45,630 nucleotides of DNA from RCIO01 sp964629765 (lineage in GTDB: Bacteria > Pseudomonadota > Alphaproteobacteria > Rhizobiales > Rhizobiaceae). The stretch spans positions 1-45,630 of the forward strand of contig CAZVTK010000020.1 in the NCBI GenBank assembly GCA_964629765.1. The letters run 5' to 3'. Each line of letters opens with the position of its first letter. The first letter of the stretch is position 1. This document shows positions 31,514-39,051 of the stretch, one piece after another. The notes below the pieces were generated by a model. It saw only the letters and a program-made list of their open reading frames with translations, was not told where the DNA came from and made no database searches. Both the position numbers and the translations under genes were made by a program.

Positions 31514-31825
31514 TCAGCGCCGCGACGCGGCCAGCGCGAGAAGCAGCCCCACCACGACGCCGCCGACGATGATGGCGGTGGAATTGTCGCGGGCGAAGCG
31601 GCCGGCGACGCGCGCCTGCCGCTGCACCACCGGCAGCGCCTCGGCCATGCGCTCGCGCAGGTCGTCGTAGAGCTCGGCGCCGTGTTCCTCGGCGGCCGCC
31701 CAGCCGGCGCGTCCGCCCCGGCGCAGCTTGCGCTGGATCAAGGACATCTCGCGCCGCAATGCGGAAATCTCGTCGCGCAGGTCGGCAGCGTTTGCCGCCT
31801 CGTTCAGGATGGAACGCCAGGCCAT
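31514..31825 (-). CDS. Small tail-anchored DUF883/ElaB-like protein
   Basis: 103 residues. The start at 31825 follows GAGGGAGAA. The N-terminal two thirds form a charged amphipathic helix (ADLRDEISALRREMSLIQRKLR). A basic region and one C-terminal membrane helix ending in ASRR (about 80-100) follow. The layout of helical domain, RFARDNS, Gly/Val-rich helix and basic end matches DUF883 (ElaB/YqjD) proteins, which can bind ribosomes to the membrane in stationary phase. Family match is by architecture only. Confidence 0.65.
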   Translation of the reverse strand: MAWRSILNEAANAADLRDEISALRREMSLIQRKLRRGGRAGWAAAEEHGAELYDDLRERMAEALPVVQRQARVAGRFARDNSTAIIVGGVVVGLLLALAASRR

Positions 31826-31843
31826 GGTTCTCCCTCGCTCGTT

Positions 31844-31888
31844 CGCCCATTTGGAGCTGGGCGCCCATTTGGAGCTGGGCGCCCACTT
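31844..31888. repeat. 18-base tandem repeat upstream of the DUF883-like gene
   Basis: The unit CGCCCATTTGGAGCTGGG occurs twice exactly (31844-31861 and 31862-31879), followed by a half copy. It occupies the region just before the small membrane protein gene on the minus strand, so it is in its promoter or leader. Each unit contains a GCCCA/TGGGC inverted pair, so stacked hairpins or repeated protein sites are possible. No gene is in 31826-31995. Confidence 0.75.
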
Positions 31889-31995
31889 CCGATCCGGGCC
31901 GAAACGGACCATGCTGCAATTGGTTCCACCGGAAGCTTTACGGGGAACCGGCGAAATGCGGCGCCGTTGACGGCGCGAAACGACAGGAGAAGCAG

Positions 31996-32301
31996 ATGGC
32001 CGAGACGAGATACCTGACCGACCATGAAGAGGTGCGCGACTGGGCTGCGGCCCGCATGGGATCGCCGGCCATCGTCGACGTGTCGCCCGAAAGCGGGACG
32101 CAGCCCATGCTGCGCATCGTGTTCGGCCAGGCGGTCTATCAGGACCAGGACCGTGCCGACCGGCCGCCCAATGCCGGCGGGGTCGAGCTGGTCGAATGGA
32201 GCGAATGGCTCAAGGTGTTCGATGAGGTCGGGCTGGCGCTGGCCGTCAATCCCGAGGTGCCGGGTCGCATGGACGCGTGGTACGAGCTGGTCAGCCGCTA
32301 G
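31996..32301 (+). CDS. Conserved small protein of unknown function
   Basis: 101 residues with good coding character: AGGAGAAGCAG directly before the ATG, and G/C-rich third positions throughout. No signal peptide, membrane helix or known motif is visible. The composition is acidic with several Trp (WSEWLKVF, DAWYELVSR), giving a compact mixed fold. It lies between the divergent DUF883-like gene and the tRNA-Arg gene. The 72 bases before the tRNA contain a short direct repeat (GAGATTTCCGGT twice, near 32314-32338). I do not recognise the family. Confidence 0.7.
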   Translation: MAETRYLTDHEEVRDWAAARMGSPAIVDVSPESGTQPMLRIVFGQAVYQDQDRADRPPNAGGVELVEWSEWLKVFDEVGLALAVNPEVPGRMDAWYELVSR

Positions 32302-32373
32302 GTTCCAAGGGAGCGAGATTTCCGGTGAGATTTCCGGTGACGGGCGCCGCCCGCCTTGCTAAGAGGGCGGCAG

Positions 32374-32669
32374 GTCCACGTAGCTCAGTAGGATAGAGCA
32401 CAGGATTCCTATGAATTGGGCACCGCGGCCGGAAACGCCGACGGTGAATCCGCTCAAAGTCGGGGAACGCTCAAGCCGGTCGCGGCCAGCCAATCCCGAG
32501 CCAAGCCCGGCCTGCCGGGAAGGTGTAGAGACTGGACGGGCGGCGCCTAAAGGCTCATCGCAGCCAATGGCGAAGGGACAGTCCAGACCACGAACGCCCA
32601 CGGGCGGCGGCGGAAGCCGAAGTGGTATGAATCCTGGGGTCGCAGGTTCGAATCCTGCCGTGGACGCCA
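32374..32669 (+). tRNA. tRNA-Arg (anticodon CCU), interrupted by a group I intron
   Basis: The two exons, 32374-32410 and 32630-32669, join to a perfect 77-nt tRNA with encoded CCA. The acceptor stem is GTCCACG / CGTGGAC with discriminator G. The D arm is GCTC / GAGC with G18-G19 and A20 (an arginine identity base). The anticodon stem is CAGGA / TCCTG with loop TTCCTAA, giving anticodon CCU for AGG codons. The T arm is GCAGG / CCTGC with loop TTCGAAT. Without removal of 219 bases the anticodon loop cannot form, so splicing is required for function. A GCCGCCC / GGGCGGC inverted repeat (32346-32352 and 32365-32371) lies directly upstream and may include the promoter. Confidence 0.95.
32411..32629 (+). 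ncRNA. Group I self-splicing intron (IC3-like) in tRNA-Arg(CCU)
   Basis: 219 nt inserted after anticodon base U36. U36 is the last exon base and can form the P1 U.G with G32418 in a GGG guide (32418-32420); the intron ends in G32629. The 3' exon AAT can pair with ATT at 32415-32417 as P10. Core helices visible: P2 CACCG/CGGTG with a GAAA loop; P3 CCGCTC (32450-32455) / GGGCGG (32538-32543); P4 TCGGG (32460-32464) / CCCGA (32495-32499); P6a CCCGG/CCGGG (32506-32519); P7 CTGGAC (32532-32537) / GTCCAG (32581-32586); P8 GGCT/AGCC (32552-32565); P9 ACCAC/GTGGT (32587-32626). GAAGGTGTAGAGACT and GAGCCAAGC match the Azoarcus tRNA-Ile intron core as I remember it. No homing endonuclease is encoded. 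Confidence 0.93.
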
Positions 32670-32731
32670 CCTTTTGCGCAAGGCGCGCCTGCGTGCGCCG
32701 CTGACGGCGGTGTGGTGCGGTTGCCGGGTCG

Positions 32732-34363
32732 TCATGCGGCGGTTGCATCCAGATCGACGATGCGGATACCGGCGCGCTCCGGCGGCCGGTGGCTCGCCAT
32801 CACGACGATCCGGTCCGAAAGGCGCGTGAGCAGTCGCTCGAGGATTCGCGCCGCCTGCGCCGTGTCGAGATGCTCGGCCGGCTCGTCCAGCAGAATGACG
32901 GGTTTTGCGGACAGGAAGGCGCGGGCAAGGTTCAGCCGCTGCGCCTCGCCCAGCGACAGCGCTTCCTGCACGATCCAGCCGTCGAGGCCGCCCGCCTGCC
33001 GGACGCGGCCGGTCATTTCCACCGCCTCCAGCGCGCGGCCGAGCTCGTCGTCGCCCGCGTAAGGCGCAAAGAGGTTGACCCGCACCGTGTCGGCGAGGAT
33101 CGCCGTGTCGTGCGGGCAGACCATCGCGATGCCGCGCCGTTGCGCCGCCGTGAGGGGGCCGTCGGCTTCCATGATGTCGTCGCCGATCCAGCCGGCGATC
33201 TGCTTGAGCAGGCTGGTCTTGCCCGACCCGCTGACGCCGACGAGCATGGTGGGCGTGCCCCGCCGCAGGTCGAGCGCGACCGGTGCGCCCAATGGCCGCC
33301 CGTCCGGCGCGCGGCGCTGAAGGGATGGCGCGCGCAATTGCGCGACCACGCCGGCGGCGGGGGCTGGAGCCGCGTCCGTCCCGGACGAGAGCCAGCGTTC
33401 GATCTCGCGGCGCGCCAGCCCGCGGCGAAGCGCGGCCACCACGAGCCGCGAAGGCCCTTGCAGCGTTTCCGACAGAGCGAGCCAGCCGAAGGCGACGAAG
33501 ATCGGGACCAGCAGCGCCTCGCCCCGCGCGCCGCCGATCCACGCGGCCGCGACGACGCTCGCGCCGGCCACCGGTCCGGCGAGCGAAGCGATGGCGTCGA
33601 GGCCCGCCTGCTCCTTGCGCAGGCGCAACCTGTCGGCATCGGCGGCGTCGAAGCGGGCGAGGGCCGGTTCCAGCGCGTCGTCCCATCGTCCTTCGGCGCG
33701 CAGCGGCACGGCCGAAGCGAGGGCGGCGCCGAATTCGCCCGCGCCGCCGCGCGCGTCGGCTCGCGCCCGGTCGAGCGCGTCCGGGGCGGTGCGCAGGAAG
33801 CGTGCCGCCGCGACGGCCCACGCGCCGGCCACGAGGAGAATGGCGATCGCAGCGGGCGGCGCGACGATCAGCGTAGCGATCAGCCCGACGGCGAGGCCCA
33901 GCGCGACGGTCATGGCCGGCAAGGTCGCGCGCAGCCTGCCGAAATCCAGATCCTCGACATCGTCGAGATAGTCGGCGAGCCGCGCCTGGTCGCCCAGTTG
34001 CCAGCCGGCGGCGCGGACCGACGGCGCCCGCGCCATCGCGGAAAACAGGTCGCCGCGGCGCAGCACCTGATCGCCGAGCGCCGCTCCGTGGCCGGCCAGC
34101 CGCTCGCCATAACGCGCGGCGGTGCGGCCGATTGCGAACAGGCGCACCAGCGCGCCGGGAATGTGGAAATTGAAGGCGAGGGCGGTCGCCGTGGACATGC
34201 CCGCGAGAGCGACGGCGGCGAGAAACCACGCCGACAGCGCGCCGAGCAGCACCGCGCAGGCGAGGCCGGCAAGGGCGAGGATCGCGGCGTATCGCCATGC
34301 GCGGCCGCTCGCCTGCGCGAGGCGCGCGCGTCCGGCGGACGGCGATTCCTCAGTTGCGTTCAT
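32732..34363 (-). CDS. cydC: Thiol reductant ABC exporter subunit CydC
   Basis: 543 residues. CydC forms with CydD the heterodimeric ABC exporter of cysteine and glutathione to the periplasm, needed for cytochrome bd assembly. The N-terminal half has about six membrane helices (GALSAWFLAAVALAGMSTA, FNFHIPGALVRLFAIGRTAARYGERL). The ATPase half has Walker A GVSGSGKTSLL and Walker B PVILLDEPAEHLD. The ABC signature reads LSLGEAQRLNLARA, lacking the second glycine position of LSGGE/Q, so one composite ATP site may be weakened. The ATG overlaps the cydD stop (ATGA). The long upstream extension in this frame belongs to the cydD region and is not coding. Confidence 0.93.
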   Translation of the reverse strand: MNATEESPSAGRARLAQASGRAWRYAAILALAGLACAVLLGALSAWFLAAVALAGMSTATALAFNFHIPGALVRLFAIGRTAARYGERLAGHGAALGDQVLRRGDLFSAMARAPSVRAAGWQLGDQARLADYLDDVEDLDFGRLRATLPAMTVALGLAVGLIATLIVAPPAAIAILLVAGAWAVAAARFLRTAPDALDRARADARGGAGEFGAALASAVPLRAEGRWDDALEPALARFDAADADRLRLRKEQAGLDAIASLAGPVAGASVVAAAWIGGARGEALLVPIFVAFGWLALSETLQGPSRLVVAALRRGLARREIERWLSSGTDAAPAPAAGVVAQLRAPSLQRRAPDGRPLGAPVALDLRRGTPTMLVGVSGSGKTSLLKQIAGWIGDDIMEADGPLTAAQRRGIAMVCPHDTAILADTVRVNLFAPYAGDDELGRALEAVEMTGRVRQAGGLDGWIVQEALSLGEAQRLNLARAFLSAKPVILLDEPAEHLDTAQAARILERLLTRLSDRIVVMASHRPPERAGIRIVDLDATAA

Positions 34364-35943
34364 CGGGCCGCTCCGGCGAGGGCGTCGAGCCGGATCACCC
34401 GGTCGGCGAGCTTCGCGAGGTCCGGGTCGTGTGTCGCGACGACGACGAGGCGATCGTCTGCGATCCTGCGCAGGGCCTCGCGCACGCGCCGCGCATTGGC
34501 GCGGTCGAGCTTCGCCGTCGGCTCGTCGGCAAGGACGCGCCGGTCCGACAGCAATGCGCGCGCCACCCCGATGCGCAGCCGCTGCCCGCCAGACAGGCTG
34601 GCCCCGCCGGGCAGCAGCGCCGCGTCGAGGCCGCCGGGCAGGAAACGCTCGTCGAGCAGGCCGGCGGCGCCGGCGGCAGCCGTCAGGCGCTCGCGCGGCA
34701 TGGTCCCATAACCCCATGCCAGCGCCTGCCCGAGCGTGTCGCCGCGCACGAAGCCGTCGGTGGCGATCCAGGAGAGCGGAGGCGTGGCATCGCAGCACAA
34801 GGCGTCGATGCCGGCCAGATGCCGGAGCAGGCTCGTCTTGCCGGTGCCGCTCGGCCCTACGATGGCGACGAGCCCGGTTTCAGGCAGGTCCTTCAGATCA
34901 TGCGGAACCGGCACGGGCAGTGCGTCGGACGGCCCGGGCGTCAGCAGATCGTCGAGCGCGCGGGCGGCGGCCTCGCCTTCGGCCTTGGCGTGATACTGCT
35001 CGGCGAAACGGCGGAAGGGGGCGAAATAGTCGGGCGCGATCATGAGGATGAACAGGCTCTGCCACAGTTCGAGCCCGCTGAAGCCGGGAATGTTCGCGAG
35101 GCCCAGATGGCCGAGGCCGAGGAACACGGCGAGCATGGCGATCGACAGCGACGAGAAGAAATCGATGATCGCCGCGTTGAGGAAGGCGACGCGCAGCACG
35201 CCGAACGTCCGGTCGGCATAGGTGCGCAGGCGCGCGCCCAGCGCCGTCTCCTGCGCGGCGAGCGCATCGTTGGCGAGGATCGTCGGCAGCGTGCGCAGCC
35301 GGTCGGCGAACTGGCCGGCGAGATGGCCGAAGGCTCTTTCCTGCGCATCGGCGCGCCGGCGGATGGCGTCGCCCACCAGTGCGAAGAACAGGATCATGAC
35401 CGGGGTCAGGAGGATGACTGCCAGTGCCGCCTGCCATGACACCGGCACCAGCGCCGCCGCCGCCAGCATCGGGCCGATCCCCATCATGGCGCGCGCGGCG
35501 CGGTGCCCGACGACGAGGCTAGCGACGGCGTCGGGATATCGCTGCATGGCGACGACCAGCCGTCCCACGGGAATCGCCTGGACCTGACGGGCGGTCATCG
35601 CCGATAGCCTGGATGCCGCCTCGCGGCGAAGGCGGCCGGCGAGGCGCGTCTCCGATTCGGCCTGGCTGCGGTCGGCGAGGAGGCCGGCTGCGGCCGCGAG
35701 CACGATCGCGAAAAGCGCGATGCCGGCCCATGGGGGCGGGACATATTGTCCGACCACGATGCCGCCGGTGACGCCGGCGGCGGCGGCGAGGAAGCCGAGC
35801 CGCGACAGCGCCTGCGCGGTGCGCAGCGCGAGAAGCCTGTAAAATGCTGATCCTGCTTGCCTTTCGGCGCTGGCGAGAGTGCCGCCGGCGGCCGGCCGCG
35901 CGTCCTCCTCCGGCCTGTCCTGACCTGAACGGAAACCAGCCAT
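34360..35943 (-). CDS. cydD: Thiol reductant ABC exporter subunit CydD
   Basis: 527 residues from the ATG at 35943. An earlier in-frame codon at 36141 would run through the cydA start and is rejected. It is the first half of the CydDC exporter: membrane helices over about 40-300 (VTGGIVVGQYVPP, QAALAVILLTPVMILFFALVGDAIRRR, EQYHAKAEGE at the domain junction), then an ATPase domain with Walker A GPSGTGKTSLLRHLAG, a canonical signature LSGGQRLRIGVARALLSDRRVLADEPTAKLD and the H-loop VVVATHDPDLA. Its start faces that of cydA, with 100 bases between (35944-36043), so the exporter and oxidase genes share one divergent promoter region. Confidence 0.93.
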   Translation of the reverse strand: MAGFRSGQDRPEEDARPAAGGTLASAERQAGSAFYRLLALRTAQALSRLGFLAAAAGVTGGIVVGQYVPPPWAGIALFAIVLAAAAGLLADRSQAESETRLAGRLRREAASRLSAMTARQVQAIPVGRLVVAMQRYPDAVASLVVGHRAARAMMGIGPMLAAAALVPVSWQAALAVILLTPVMILFFALVGDAIRRRADAQERAFGHLAGQFADRLRTLPTILANDALAAQETALGARLRTYADRTFGVLRVAFLNAAIIDFFSSLSIAMLAVFLGLGHLGLANIPGFSGLELWQSLFILMIAPDYFAPFRRFAEQYHAKAEGEAAARALDDLLTPGPSDALPVPVPHDLKDLPETGLVAIVGPSGTGKTSLLRHLAGIDALCCDATPPLSWIATDGFVRGDTLGQALAWGYGTMPRERLTAAAGAAGLLDERFLPGGLDAALLPGGASLSGGQRLRIGVARALLSDRRVLADEPTAKLDRANARRVREALRRIADDRLVVVATHDPDLAKLADRVIRLDALAGAAR

Positions 35944-36043
35944 GGCCCCTTTCCCGTGTCCTCCTGCCCCGCAACGCTTTGACCGCGGCCGAGCGGCGTC
36001 GCAGGATCGGGCGTGCACAGGGAGACCCCCAAGGGACGTACCG

Positions 36044-37627
36044 ATGATCGACCCGCTGCTCGTTGACCTGTCGCGGCTGCAATTCGCGCTGACCGCGATG
36101 TACCATTTCCTCTTTGTGCCGCTGACGCTGGGCCTGTCCATCCTGATTGCGATGATGGAGACGGTCTATGTCATGACCGGCCGCCCGATCTGGCGCGACA
36201 TGACCCGGTTCTGGGGCGTGCTGTTCGGCATCAATTTCGCCCTCGGCGTCGCCACCGGGATCACCATGGAATTCCAGTTCGGCATGAACTGGGCCTATTA
36301 TTCGCACTATGTGGGCGACGTGTTCGGCGCGCCGCTGGCGATCGAGGGCCTGATGGCCTTCTTCCTGGAGGCGACCTTCGTCGGCCTCTTCTTCTTCGGA
36401 TGGGAGCGGCTGTCGCGGCAGGCGCATCTGGCGGTCACATGGCTGATGGCGCTGGGCACCAATTTCTCGGCGCTGTGGATCCTGATCGCCAACGGCTGGA
36501 TGCAGAACCCGGTGGGCGCAGCGTTCAATCCCGACACGATGCGCATGGAGGTCGTGGACTTCGTCGCGGTGCTGTTCAATCCGGTGGCGCAGGCGAAGTT
36601 CGTACACACCGTCTCGGCCGGCTACGTCACCGGCGCGACCTTCGTGCTCGGCGTCTCGGCCTGGTATCTGCTGCGCAGCCGGCATGTCGAGCTCGCGCGG
36701 CGCTCCTTCGTGATCGCTTCGGCCTTCGGCATCGCCTCGGCGGCCTCGGTGATCGTGCTCGGCGACGAGAGCGGCTATGCGCTGACCGACAACCAGAAGA
36801 TGAAGCTCGCGGCCATCGAGGCGATGTGGGAGACCGAGCCGGCGCCGGCCCCCTTCACCGTCGTCGGCATCCCGAGCCAGAGCGCGCGCGAGACGCATTT
36901 CGCGATCAAGGTCCCGTGGGTCATGGGGCTGATCGGCACGCGCTCCGTCGACCGGGAAATCCCCGGCATCGACCAGCTGATCGAGCGCGCGCGGGGGCGC
37001 ATCCGCGACGGCATCGCCGCCTATGACGCGCTGGAGCGGCTGAAGCTGGACCGGACCGACGCCGCCGCGCGCGCGGCTTTCGACGCCGCCTCGGCCGATC
37101 TCGGCTACGCGCTGCTGCTGAAGCGCTACATCGAGGACCCGCGGCTGGCGAGCGAAGAGAACATCGAGGACGCCGCATGGTCGACCGTGCCCGGCGTGCC
37201 GCCGCTGTTCTTCACCTTCCGCTTCATGGTGCTGTGCGGCTTCGTCCTGCTCGGCGTCTTCGCGCTGTCGCTGTGGTACACGATCCGCGAGGCGCCGGCG
37301 CCGCGATGGATCTTCCGCGTCGCGGTGCTCGCCATCCCGCTGCCGTGGCTCGCGGTGGAGCTGGGCTGGTTCGTCGCCGAGTTCGGACGCCAGCCATGGA
37401 TCATCGAGGGCGTGCTGCCGACCTTCCTGGCGACGTCGCATCTCGGCGTCTGGAACCTGATGCTGACCATTGCCGGCTTCACGCTGCTCTACGGGGTGCT
37501 GGCGGTGATCGAGGTCAGGCTGATGCTCGCCGCCATACGCAAGGGGCCGGAGGTGGCGGCGATGGTCGACGACCTGCTGCCGCGCGAGGGCGACGGCGGC
37601 CGGCAATCCCCGGAGCCCGCCGAATGA
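36044..37627 (+). CDS. cydA: Cytochrome bd ubiquinol oxidase subunit I
   Basis: 527 residues, like E. coli CydA. This membrane subunit carries hemes b558, b595 and d, oxidises quinol and reduces oxygen with high affinity. The N-terminus LSRLQFALTAMYHFLFVPLTLGLS includes heme ligand His21. TMEFQFGMNWAYYSHYVGD and PLAIEGLMAFFLEATFVGLF are invariant; FVHTVSAGYVTGA holds the second His; FRFMVLCGF holds the Met ligand. The Q-loop begins GDESGYALTDNQKMKLAAIE and is of full length. The start at 36044 follows AAGGGACGTACCG; residues upstream in the frame are not family-like. cydB follows after 25 bases. Confidence 0.97.
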   Translation: MIDPLLVDLSRLQFALTAMYHFLFVPLTLGLSILIAMMETVYVMTGRPIWRDMTRFWGVLFGINFALGVATGITMEFQFGMNWAYYSHYVGDVFGAPLAIEGLMAFFLEATFVGLFFFGWERLSRQAHLAVTWLMALGTNFSALWILIANGWMQNPVGAAFNPDTMRMEVVDFVAVLFNPVAQAKFVHTVSAGYVTGATFVLGVSAWYLLRSRHVELARRSFVIASAFGIASAASVIVLGDESGYALTDNQKMKLAAIEAMWETEPAPAPFTVVGIPSQSARETHFAIKVPWVMGLIGTRSVDREIPGIDQLIERARGRIRDGIAAYDALERLKLDRTDAAARAAFDAASADLGYALLLKRYIEDPRLASEENIEDAAWSTVPGVPPLFFTFRFMVLCGFVLLGVFALSLWYTIREAPAPRWIFRVAVLAIPLPWLAVELGWFVAEFGRQPWIIEGVLPTFLATSHLGVWNLMLTIAGFTLLYGVLAVIEVRLMLAAIRKGPEVAAMVDDLLPREGDGGRQSPEPAE

Positions 37628-37652
37628 GCCTGCCACGCAAGGACGCACGATC

Positions 37653-38804
37653 ATGATCGAGTTTCTCTTCGACTACGCGACGCTGCGCGTGATCTGGTGG
37701 CTGCTGCTCGGCGTGCTGCTCGTCGGCTTCGCCGTCACGGACGGCTTCGACATGGGCGTCGGCATCCTCCTTCCCTTCGCGGCGAAGACCGACATCGAGC
37801 GCCGCGTCGCCATCAACACCATCGGCCCCGTCTGGGAGGGCAACCAGGTCTGGTTCATCCTCGGCGGCGGCGCCATCTTCGCGGCGTGGCCGGCGCTCTA
37901 CGCGCTGAGCTTTTCCGGCTTCTACCTCGCCATGTTCCTCGTGCTGATGGCGCTGATCCTGCGGCCGGTGGCCTTCAAGTACCGGTCCAAGAAGGAGGAC
38001 GCCGCGTGGCGCAGGCGCTGGGATTGGGCGCTGTTCACCGGCAGCGCCGTGCCGGCGCTGATCTTCGGCGTCGCGGTGGGCAACACCATGCTCGGCGTGC
38101 CGTTCCACTTCACGCCCGACCTGCGGCCGATCTACGGGGGCACGCTGTTCGGCCTGCTCAATCCCGCCGCGCTCTATTGCGGGCTGGTGTCGCTGGCCAT
38201 GATCGTCATGCACGGCGCGGCGTGGCTGACATTCAAGGCCGAGGGTACGGTGCCGGCGCGGGCGCGCGCCATCGGCGCGAAGGCGGCGCTCGCCACCTCG
38301 GCTCTGTTCGCCGGCGGCGGCGTGCTGGTGTGGGCGGGCCTGCTGGGCGGCTACCGGGTCACGTCAGCCTATGCGTGGGACGGCCCGTCCAACCCGCTCG
38401 GCAAGACCGTGGCGGCGGATCCCGGCGCATGGCTCGCCAATTTCGGCGCGCATCCGGTGCTGTGGCTGGTGCCGCTCGCCGGCATCGCCGCGCCGCTGCT
38501 GGCGTGGCTCGGCTTCCGGGCGGGCAAGGAAGGGCTGACCTTCCTCGCCACCAAGCTCGGCGTGGCGATGATCGTCACGACGGTCGGCGTCGCCATGTTC
38601 CCGGTCGTCCTGCCGTCGAGCACGAACCCGGATCATTCGCTGATGGTGTTCGACGCCTCGTCGAGCCGGCTGACGCTGCGCAACATGCTGTTCGCGACGG
38701 CGATCTTCATGCCGCTCATCCTTCTCTACACCGGGTGGGTCTACCGGGTGCTGTGGGGCAAGGTGAGCGAGAAGGACATCGAGACGTCGGGGCATTCATA
38801 CTGA
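37653..38804 (+). CDS. cydB: Cytochrome bd ubiquinol oxidase subunit II
   Basis: 383 residues with about eight membrane helices, matching CydB, the structural partner of CydA. Family stretches are DYATLRVIWWLLLGVLLVGFAVTDGFDMG, GPVWEGNQVWFILGGGAIFAAWP, the FGLLNPAALYCGL helix, and near the C-terminus NPDHSLMVFDASSSRLTL then ILLYTGWVYRVLWGKV. It is downstream of cydA in the same operon and precedes the tiny cydX. No truncation or frameshift is seen. Confidence 0.97.
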   Translation: MIEFLFDYATLRVIWWLLLGVLLVGFAVTDGFDMGVGILLPFAAKTDIERRVAINTIGPVWEGNQVWFILGGGAIFAAWPALYALSFSGFYLAMFLVLMALILRPVAFKYRSKKEDAAWRRRWDWALFTGSAVPALIFGVAVGNTMLGVPFHFTPDLRPIYGGTLFGLLNPAALYCGLVSLAMIVMHGAAWLTFKAEGTVPARARAIGAKAALATSALFAGGGVLVWAGLLGGYRVTSAYAWDGPSNPLGKTVAADPGAWLANFGAHPVLWLVPLAGIAAPLLAWLGFRAGKEGLTFLATKLGVAMIVTTVGVAMFPVVLPSSTNPDHSLMVFDASSSRLTLRNMLFATAIFMPLILLYTGWVYRVLWGKVSEKDIETSGHSY

Positions 38805-38849
38805 ACCGGCGTGCTGAACGGGCCCACTGAACCGAAAGGACGCGGTCGC

Positions 38850-38981
38850 ATGTGGTATTTTTCCTGGGTTCTCGGTCTCGGACTCGCGACGACCGTCGGC
38901 ATCCTCAACGCGCTCTGGTACGAATTGAGGACCGTGCGCGAGGACGCGCCGGAGGAGACGCCGCCGCTGCCGACGCCGTAG
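38850..38981 (+). CDS. cydX: Small cytochrome bd subunit CydX
   Basis: A 43-residue protein starting MWYFSWVLGLGLATTVGILN and containing ALWYEL, then a short polar, proline-rich tail. This is the layout of CydX, a single-helix subunit that stabilises the heme site of cytochrome bd. MWYFSW and the single membrane helix (residues of about 4-24) are diagnostic, and the location 45 bases after cydB is expected. An AAAGGA stretch lies 8-13 bases before the ATG. It is short enough to be missed by ordinary gene finding. Confidence 0.93.
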   Translation: MWYFSWVLGLGLATTVGILNALWYELRTVREDAPEETPPLPTP

Positions 38982-38994
38982 GGGGCGGGAAGCG

Positions 38995-39021
38995 AAAAAG
39001 CGGCGCTCGCGCGCCGCCTTT
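38995..39021. terminator. Bidirectional terminator between cydABX and the solute-binding protein gene
   Basis: A 7-bp perfect stem GCGGCGC / GCGCCGC with a TCGC loop (39000-39017), flanked by AAAAA on the left and TTT on the right. Read on the minus strand it is followed by TTTTTC, giving a good terminator for the converging solute-binding protein gene. On the plus strand the T-run is shorter, so it is weaker for cydX. Confidence 0.75.
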
Positions 39022-39051
39022 CCATACCGGTCGGATAGAGGCGGATCGGGC

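Noticed and set aside
32374..32669. tRNA-Arg pseudogene broken by an insertion sequence
   Set aside because: The insert has group I core helices and correct splice-site bases, no transposase and no inverted ends, and removal restores a perfect tRNA.
32359..32748. Open frames crossing the tRNA-Arg locus on both strands
   Set aside because: They span tRNA exons and the intron core, lack ribosome binding sites and show no homing endonuclease motif (no LAGLIDADG, HNH or GIY-YIG).
35944..36043. FNR/Anr box in the cydD-cydA interval
   Set aside because: No TTGAT-N4-ATCAA or close variant found by eye.
35944..36141. Extended cydD start at 36141
   Set aside because: It would overlap the cydA start region and add 66 residues without family similarity; ATG 35943 fits the CydD N-terminus.
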